Assembly: GCA_022969175.1 (NCBI GenBank)
Contig: JALJPB010000010.1
Span: 1 to 64,000 of the forward strand
Length of the DNA stretch: 64,000 nt
Direction of reading: 5' to 3'
Source: Colwellia sp.
GTDB lineage: Bacteria > Pseudomonadota > Gammaproteobacteria > Enterobacterales > Alteromonadaceae
Shown here: one piece after another, positions 58,987 through 64,000 of the stretch
Layout of the letters: the number at the start of each line of letters is the position of its first letter
Numbering within the stretch: the first letter of the stretch is position 1
Notes under the pieces: model-generated
Database searches by the model: none
What the model was told of the DNA's origin: nothing
What the model saw: the letters and a program-made list of their open reading frames with translations, nothing else
Made by a program: the position numbers and the translations under genes

Positions 58987-59423
58987 TTAATAAGTGTTTA
59001 AGACTGCTATGAAGATACCAGATAGCTTTAAATAACTTAGATAGCAGTGTTCTTAAACTATCTAGGTATTTAAACGATTAAATTACTAGTGAAGTGAGTT
59101 TTGGTGTGAACTCTTTACTCACTTCAATATCATCAATGGTTGATGGTATAACAACAGCTTCACCATCAATCATTTGTCTTAAGGTTTTACCCGAGGGTGT
59201 TTTAGGTAGACGATCAATCACTAAAACATCTCTTAATGAAGCGATTTCCCCAATTTCAGCTCTGACTCTAGTCTTTAGCTCTTGCTCAAATTCTTCATTA
59301 CTAGTATCGATACCATTTTATTAACAGCTATAAATCTGTCGACAAAATTGTGAAATTAGACCTTTGGCTAATATTTGCACTTGTTTTTTTATAATATTTA
59401 GCCTGTCATTAGATGCTTTCAGC
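58987..59423. other. Gap after the amidohydrolase operon
   Basis: This 437-base gap contains the propionyl-CoA synthetase remnant listed next. A loose inverted repeat (ACTGCTAT 59003-59010, ATAGCAGT 59041-59048) with a 30-base loop and no T-run may be a weak transcription end. Nothing else is recognised. Confidence 0.5.
59078..59316 (-). pseudogene. Remnant of a propionyl-CoA synthetase (PrpE-like) gene
   Basis: On the minus strand a frame runs from about 59316 to a TAA at 59080-59078 and encodes NGIDTSNEEFEQELKTRVRA and on through DVLVIDRLPKTPSGKTLRQM and IPSTIDDIEV. This is the last 78 or so residues of an acyl-CoA synthetase; RLPKTPSGKTLR with the catalytic Lys and the IPSTIDD end are typical of PrpE. 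Two stop codons (TAA TAA) lie directly upstream and no AMP-binding domain is found, so it is a truncated, dead piece. Confidence 0.85.
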
Positions 59424-60338
59424 TTACTCTATGTTTAATAGGTTTGCGGGAGCAAACTGGTCGGTAAGTAACCGAGTATTTTCAGGCCAGTCTTGATGAG
59501 TATTACTCGAAGTCATACTTGAATAAATTGCCGATATATCTATATTAAAAGGGCTCAATTGAGGTTTTAAAACTTCAATACGTTGCAATAATTCTTTATC
59601 TGAAGGCAGTTGCTGAGCACTAACCAGAATTATTCGATTGTTATTTTTTTGGTTTCTCACATTGAAAAATTCATTATATACCGATTGATACGTTGCTGAT
59701 TCATGTGCATATAACGTGCTTGAAGAGAAAGTATTTGATGTTAAAACGCCGTTAGTGCTCAACAACTGTTTTGCTTCTGTTAAAAACTCTTGAGTTAATA
59801 AGTGTTCAGGAATGTACTCGCCGTTAAAAGCATCCAGAATAATCCAATCATACTTTTGTTTTTTAAGTAGCGCTCTTTTTATGAAAATACGTCCGTCTTG
59901 GGTATAGGTCTTAACGTTTTCGTTTTCAAAAAAACCAAAATACTGGCGAGCTACTTTAACTACAGAAGGATCTATTTCAACATTGTCTATACGGCTTTTT
60001 GGAAAAAGTTGGTGTAGGGTATTCGACATCGTGCCGCCGCCTAAACCAATAATTAGGATGCGCTCAGGTTGGTTGTTAACCAATAAAGCAGAGAATAATA
60101 ACTTAGTGTAATTGAAAACAAGGCTTTGAGGATTACTTTTTAAAAAACAACTTTGGCTAGATTTGCTGTTTTTGACATTAAATCGCAAGCAGCGTAAGTC
60201 ACCAGTATCCTCAACGATAATATTGCGATATAGCGAGCGTTCATTGTGAATAATTTCAGCGCCAACTTGTGTCGATAAAAAAATAGCGGCAAGACAAATT
60301 ATCATCGACAGTTTACAAAAATAGGCCATCTTAAGCAT
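59424..60338 (-). CDS. Spermidine synthase-like methyltransferase-fold protein with N-terminal membrane helix
   Basis: 304 residues. A hydrophobic N-terminus (MIICLAAIFLSTQVGAE) acts as signal or anchor. The Rossmann fold has ILIIGLGGGTMSNTLHQLFP, VEIDPSVVKVARQYF and YTQDGRIFI, as in spermidine synthases. The usual DSTDP catalytic loop is replaced by LDAFNGEYIPEHLL, so polyamine synthesis is doubtful. The gene overlaps the end of the membrane gene upstream by 8 bases. Many bacteria have these two parts fused (MFS/spermidine synthase-like protein). RBS AGGTGAG precedes the ATG. Confidence 0.8.
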   Translation of the reverse strand: MLKMAYFCKLSMIICLAAIFLSTQVGAEIIHNERSLYRNIIVEDTGDLRCLRFNVKNSKSSQSCFLKSNPQSLVFNYTKLLFSALLVNNQPERILIIGLGGGTMSNTLHQLFPKSRIDNVEIDPSVVKVARQYFGFFENENVKTYTQDGRIFIKRALLKKQKYDWIILDAFNGEYIPEHLLTQEFLTEAKQLLSTNGVLTSNTFSSSTLYAHESATYQSVYNEFFNVRNQKNNNRIILVSAQQLPSDKELLQRIEVLKPQLSPFNIDISAIYSSMTSSNTHQDWPENTRLLTDQFAPANLLNIE

Positions 60339-60957
60339 AACTCACCTTTTGTGCGTTTGAGTGTTTATTCGCGAGTATCGCACCTAGTCCTAATATCACT
60401 AATATAAGGCTAAAACTAATAATTATTTGATTCACTTCAAAATACAAGACTAAATAAAACGAAGTCACTATTGTGCCAATTGCACTGCCAAGTGTTGATA
60501 TAAAGTAGAGCTTGCCGGCTATTTGACCGCTTTCATTTTTATTGGTAACTAATAATCTTACTGAATAAGGCGATAACATACCAAGTACTATTGTAGGTAA
60601 GAAGAATAATGCTGCTGATGCGAGTAAAGAGCCATATCGACTGTCTTCGATATACAAAAATATCCATTCCATAATGGGAGTAGCAAAAAGGGCAATAGGG
60701 AGAATAAACAAACCAGCAATAATGAAAATACCGCCATAACGTTTAAGGGATGCTGATTGGGTGGAATATTTACCGCCAATTAAATAACCAATAGCAAGAC
60801 TAAGCATAAATACGGTAATTATACTGCCCCATATATGGACACTGCTACCGAAAAAAGGGGCAAGAATACGGCCACCTAAAAGCTCTATTCCCATTATGCA
60901 AAAGCCGCTACAAAAAGCGAGTAAATAAATTAATGGGTTTTGCCAAGTATTTTGCAT
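60331..60957 (-). CDS. Membrane protein, N-terminal half of the MFS/spermidine-synthase-like pair
   Basis: 208 residues with six or so membrane helices. MGIELLGGRILAPFFGSSVHIWGSI is highly typical of the membrane domain of fused spermidine synthase-like proteins, as is LGMLSPYSVRLLV. Here it is a separate gene, overlapping the synthase-like gene by 8 bases. Both genes have own ribosome sites, so this is a split rather than a frameshift. Function unknown; transport linked to a methyl or aminopropyl transferase is possible. Confidence 0.82.
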   Translation of the reverse strand: MQNTWQNPLIYLLAFCSGFCIMGIELLGGRILAPFFGSSVHIWGSIITVFMLSLAIGYLIGGKYSTQSASLKRYGGIFIIAGLFILPIALFATPIMEWIFLYIEDSRYGSLLASAALFFLPTIVLGMLSPYSVRLLVTNKNESGQIAGKLYFISTLGSAIGTIVTSFYLVLYFEVNQIIISFSLILVILGLGAILANKHSNAQKVSYA

Positions 60958-61122
60958 TGATTTGAGCTTCTTATTTGAAAGTTGATGGTTATCCTAGCTG
61001 ATAATTTGACTGTCGAATATGAATATTTTCTTTGATATTGACCTTATTGATAAATTTCTATACCAATTAACCTACGAAAGTGGCTATACTCGATTAACTA
61101 ACTCAAATTTCAAGGAAAACAA

Positions 61123-61485
61123 ATGAAAGGTTTAATTTTATCTTTATCTTTAGTTGTATTAAGCACAGCCGCTTTCGCTAACGATACATTGTCGAGTCGT
61201 GAGAAGGGCGAAATAGAACTTTTACTTGCTGAGTCTGCGAGTAAATTAATTTATTTAGAGCGTGACTGTGGCAAACCTATGGATAAAGAGAAGTTTAAAG
61301 AACTTGCCAAAATTAAAGCATTTAGTGAAGGTCATTTATCAATTGAAGGTATTAGCTGGGAACGAGTTAAACGTAAATCTCATCAGGCCTATGGTATGCT
61401 TAAAATTGAAGCGCCAATGGGCGAGTTATGCGAGCAATATAAAGCTGATATTAAAGGCAGTTACCGTTTCTTAAAAGCCAACTAA
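61123..61485 (+). CDS. Small exported protein of unknown function
   Basis: A 120-residue precursor with a signal peptide ending TAAFANDT (about residue 20). The mature part is about 100 residues, helical, Lys/Glu-rich and has two Cys (ERDCGKPMDKEKFKE and MGELCEQYKADIKG) that could form a disulphide in the periplasm. CAAGGAAAAC is 5-8 bases before the ATG. It stands alone, with a strong terminator after it. No family is recognised. Confidence 0.7.
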   Translation: MKGLILSLSLVVLSTAAFANDTLSSREKGEIELLLAESASKLIYLERDCGKPMDKEKFKELAKIKAFSEGHLSIEGISWERVKRKSHQAYGMLKIEAPMGELCEQYKADIKGSYRFLKAN

Positions 61486-61823
61486 CAGCTAAATTAAAAA
61501 AGTTAAGTTTTTAAGTGATTTATATTATATAAAGTGAACTTAATAAATAAAGCAATGTCCTACTATGTGAGAGGCTTTTATTTCCCTTAGTGTTTCATGT
61601 TTTATGCACATTTTTTTAAATGTGCTTTTTTTTGTCTAAAATTTAGTTAAGGAAAAATTTACTAACTCCACAGAGGCTTTAATCATATAATTAGCACCAC
61701 GAATTTACTCTAGCTATAAAATCTCCTTTACCGCTTAAAAAGTAGGGTGCGGATAAACCATAGGCTATACTTATTCCTTGGTAGTTTGTCGGTATATGTT
61801 AGTTTGTCCAAATCATTGAATTA
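61486..61823. other. Gap before the diguanylate cyclase gene
   Basis: 338 bases, AT-rich. It contains the strong terminator of the upstream gene and must hold the promoter of the diguanylate cyclase gene. No gene fragment or known site was seen in the remainder. Confidence 0.55.
61606..61633 (+). terminator. Terminator of the small exported protein gene
   Basis: GCACATTT (61606-61613) and AAATGTGC (61618-61625) form a perfect 8-bp stem with a TTTT loop, followed by eight T. It lies about 120 bases after the stop. Confidence 0.92.
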
Positions 61824-61832
61824 GTGCGAGTA

Positions 61833-63089
61833 ATGATGAATAAAAGTAGTTCACAAATAGAAAAATCGATTTATCGGTTATTTGAAGTGACACCTGTTCC
61901 TATGGTTTTATCATTTCCTGATGGGAAATTGGAATATGTGAATCCCGCTTTAAAGGCTATGTTAGGTTATGAAGGGGAAAGCATCTATGCCCAAAATGTT
62001 ATCATTACCCATTTGGATGATGTAAATGTAAATGAAGAAATTAGACAGGGATTAAAGAAGAATCCATTTAATCCTATTCAAATTGAGAAGCGCTACACCC
62101 ACCGACTAGGCCACACTGTTTATGTGCAGCTTAATATTGTTGCTCAAGCGGATGAAGATGGTGAAATAAAAAGGTATATTTCACAATTAATCGATTTAAC
62201 TACAATTAAAAAATCAGATGCCGCTGAAGTACTACTCAATCATCTTGTTAATCAATCTAATGATGCCATCTATGTGGTTGCCCCTAAGTTTGGTCAAATT
62301 TTAAATTGCAATGATTTAGCATATCAAAGACTTGGCTATACAAAAGAAGAATTACTAAATTTAACCGTCGATCATCTTCACCCTGACTTTAAGCAAAAGG
62401 GAAAGTGGCAGGAATACTTTAATCAAATCAAAAAACATGGCTCTCTTGTTATCGAAGCTAGTCATACTAGAAAAGATGGTACAACCTTCCCTGTCGAAGC
62501 TAATGTCAGCTATATTAAGTACAACAAAACTGACTATTTACTAGCTATCGTTAGAGATATATCTCGGCGCAAACAAAAAGAGCTTGCTGCGCTAGCATTA
62601 GCTAATTTAGACCCACTAACAAAATTGCCTAATCGCAGTATTGTCGATGAATATTTAGATGAATTAACACTTAAAGCTCAACAAAATAATACACTTATCG
62701 CTTTTATTTATATTGATGTTGATGACTTTAAAAATATTAATGACAACTATGGTCATGTTATTGGTGATGAAGTTTTGAAAACAACCGCTAACCGCCTAAA
62801 AAGCTGTATAAGGGAAACTGATATAATTACTCGTTTGGGCGGTGATGAGTTTTTGATCTTAATTAATGGTATTGAATCAAAGTCGTCAATAAAACCTATG
62901 GTTAAGAAATTTTTAGCCGAATTTTATTCACCTTTTAAAATACAAACTCACTTAATAAATGTGACGATTAGTATTGGCGTTTCTGTTTATTGTGATGAAA
63001 ATACTGATGTTCATACCTTAATTCAGTTAGCGGATGAGGCAATGTATCAAGCCAAAAAGCAATCTGGTACTTCAATTTATTTTATCTAG
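61833..63089 (+). CDS. PAS-PAS-GGDEF diguanylate cyclase
   Basis: About 418 residues from ATG 61833; a GTG at 61824 adds three. Two PAS sensor domains (VPMVLSFPDGKLEYVNPALKAML; SNDAIYVVAPKFGQILNCND) with PAC ends (YISQLIDLTTIKKSDA; LLAIVRDISRRKQ) precede a GGDEF domain (DPLTKLPNR, YIDVDDFKNINDNYGH, TRLGGDEFLILI). The active-site GGDEF is intact, so it should make cyclic di-GMP, with no EAL domain. No haem or flavin motif is apparent and no membrane segment is present, so it senses something in the cytoplasm. The inhibitory I-site RxxD is not obvious. It is a single gene. Confidence 0.92.
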   Translation: MMNKSSSQIEKSIYRLFEVTPVPMVLSFPDGKLEYVNPALKAMLGYEGESIYAQNVIITHLDDVNVNEEIRQGLKKNPFNPIQIEKRYTHRLGHTVYVQLNIVAQADEDGEIKRYISQLIDLTTIKKSDAAEVLLNHLVNQSNDAIYVVAPKFGQILNCNDLAYQRLGYTKEELLNLTVDHLHPDFKQKGKWQEYFNQIKKHGSLVIEASHTRKDGTTFPVEANVSYIKYNKTDYLLAIVRDISRRKQKELAALALANLDPLTKLPNRSIVDEYLDELTLKAQQNNTLIAFIYIDVDDFKNINDNYGHVIGDEVLKTTANRLKSCIRETDIITRLGGDEFLILINGIESKSSIKPMVKKFLAEFYSPFKIQTHLINVTISIGVSVYCDENTDVHTLIQLADEAMYQAKKQSGTSIYFI

Positions 63090-63282
63090 TCTCTTTTAAC
63101 TCATTTATCACTTTTATCTTTTTAGCTATTTATTTCCGAACAACATCCATTCAAAACCGAACAGTTCAACCCTCTTATTTTACATTTAATTATTTAACCT
63201 ACTGAAAACACTTAAATTAAATTGTTGGCATGAAACTTCCTATACCTTAAGTTCTTGATAATGTAATTGCCGTGAGAATTTA

Positions 63283-64000
63283 ATGAAAATAGAGCTAAAT
63301 AACAATAAACCTTGGAAGAAATGGCTAGCCTTTAGTTTATTCATTCTATTGATTGGTTATGCGACAGTAGCTGTTAGCAGCAAATCTACGAAAAGCCTAG
63401 ATGTATCATTAATTATATTCCAAGCGGTTGAACGTGGTGCTTTAGATATTTATACCAACGCCTATGGTGAATTTTATTCTGCCAAAGAGCGGTTATTAAC
63501 AGCTCCCGCTCAAGGTAAAGTTGCAGAAATACTTGTACGGCCTGGAACTAAAATAACACCGGAAACCATCATTTTAACGCTATTTAATCCAAAGCTCGAA
63601 CAAGAAGTTAATGCAGCTAAAGGGCAATTAGCACAACAAGAAGCTCAGCAGCAAGCCTATAAGTATGAACAACAAAACGAGCGGTTGAATTATCAAGGCC
63701 GAATTGCTGATATTGAAGCAGAAATAGAAAAAGCTAATTTAGAGTTGTCAGTAAATGAAAATTTATCAAACTTAGGTGTTGCCTCAAAAATTGAATTACA
63801 ACGGGCAAAGCTTGCCGTGAAACAACAAAGCAGGCGTTTAGAATTTGAAAAAGAAAAATTTTTACAATTTGTTGAAATGCAGGGTTATCAACTCACCCAG
63901 CGAAAAATAACAATCAGTCAACAGATTTCCCAAGTTGCGATGTTGCAAAAACAGCTGGATGATATGCAGGTAAAAGCGGGTATTAATGGCTCATTGCAAA
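63283..64000 (+). CDS. HlyD-type membrane fusion (adaptor) protein, N-terminal part (partial)
   Basis: The gene begins at ATG 63283 and runs off the window; about 239 residues are visible. One membrane helix (WLAFSLFILLIGYATVAV, about 14-31) is followed by a biotinyl-lipoyl-like strand pair (LLTAPAQGKVAEILVRPGTKITPETIILTLFNPKLEQ) and a long coiled coil (AKGQLAQQEAQQQAYKYEQQ onward) with the return arm starting SNLGVASKIELQRAK. This is the adaptor of tripartite efflux or type I secretion pumps, standing in the periplasm. The transporter gene should lie beyond the window edge. Confidence 0.87.
   Translation, partial: MKIELNNNKPWKKWLAFSLFILLIGYATVAVSSKSTKSLDVSLIIFQAVERGALDIYTNAYGEFYSAKERLLTAPAQGKVAEILVRPGTKITPETIILTLFNPKLEQEVNAAKGQLAQQEAQQQAYKYEQQNERLNYQGRIADIEAEIEKANLELSVNENLSNLGVASKIELQRAKLAVKQQSRRLEFEKEKFLQFVEMQGYQLTQRKITISQQISQVAMLQKQLDDMQVKAGINGSLQ

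Noticed and set aside
58987-59060. Rho-independent terminator after the amidohydrolase operon
   Set aside because: The stem has a 30-base loop and no T-run, so it is noted only as a loose inverted repeat.
59424-60957. Frameshift in one fused gene
   Set aside because: Each part has its own ribosome site and start, and the second begins with its own signal-like helix; a real split is more likely, though a sequencing check is listed above.

Overview
The window is AT-rich, densely coded gammaproteobacterial chromosome. Gene content and order (rpoA-rplQ, prkB, speD, a YhfA-type OsmC protein, an astC-astA-astD set, mpl-ubiX, rluF) suggest a marine Alteromonadales bacterium, most likely a Colwelliaceae member such as Colwellia or Thalassotalea. 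This placement comes from recalled family resemblance and was not tested by a search. No tRNA, rRNA, CRISPR array, insertion sequence or prophage was seen.

Layout. 1-4.4 kb: end of rpoA, rplQ with a terminator, prkB, then speD, yhfA, a DUF3802-like gene and a DUF1338 (2-oxoadipate dioxygenase-like) gene. 4.7-8.6 kb: arginine succinyltransferase catabolism (astD, astA, astC) without astB or astE. 8.9-12.2 kb: an HDOD protein, pabA, and an outer-membrane porin behind what reads as a class II FNR promoter. 12.5-25 kb: a nitrate and nitric oxide themed region. It holds a cytoplasmic NasA/NapA-type molybdenum reductase, a fused DmsB-DmsC electron-transfer and membrane subunit, a small unknown protein, a truncated haemoglobin, a MHYT hybrid sensor kinase, a PP2C phosphatase/Ser-Thr kinase fusion and a NarK-type transporter; no nirBD is present. 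25-31.3 kb: an ECF sigma factor with two small membrane proteins, two tandem DUF481 paralogues, and an Omp85-type barrel with a partner barrel.

31.3-45.4 kb: a MOSC-ferredoxin fusion, mpl, ubiX, a propeller-amidohydrolase fusion, an alpha/beta hydrolase, a family 2 glycosyltransferase, rluF, a DUF3313 lipoprotein, and nrdG-nrdD with a combined FNR/NrdR control region. 45.7-59 kb: a DUF4397-like acidic lipoprotein, then a tight five-gene operon: an OmpA protein, a 1928-residue lipoprotein of about 20 bacterial Ig-like domains, two YtcJ-like amidohydrolase lipoproteins and a small barrel protein between them. This operon is the best candidate for an uncharacterised system. 59-64 kb: a decayed C-terminal piece of a propionyl-CoA synthetase-like gene, a two-gene membrane/spermidine-synthase-like pair, a small exported protein, a PAS-GGDEF diguanylate cyclase and the start of an HlyD-type adaptor cut by the window edge.

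How the parts may work together. Perfect FNR boxes sit at the expected distance from plausible -10 elements for both the porin and nrdGD, so the organism appears to be a facultative anaerobe that switches these genes on without oxygen. The nitrate region fits the same lifestyle. All functions are read from sequence patterns and known families; no database search was run.
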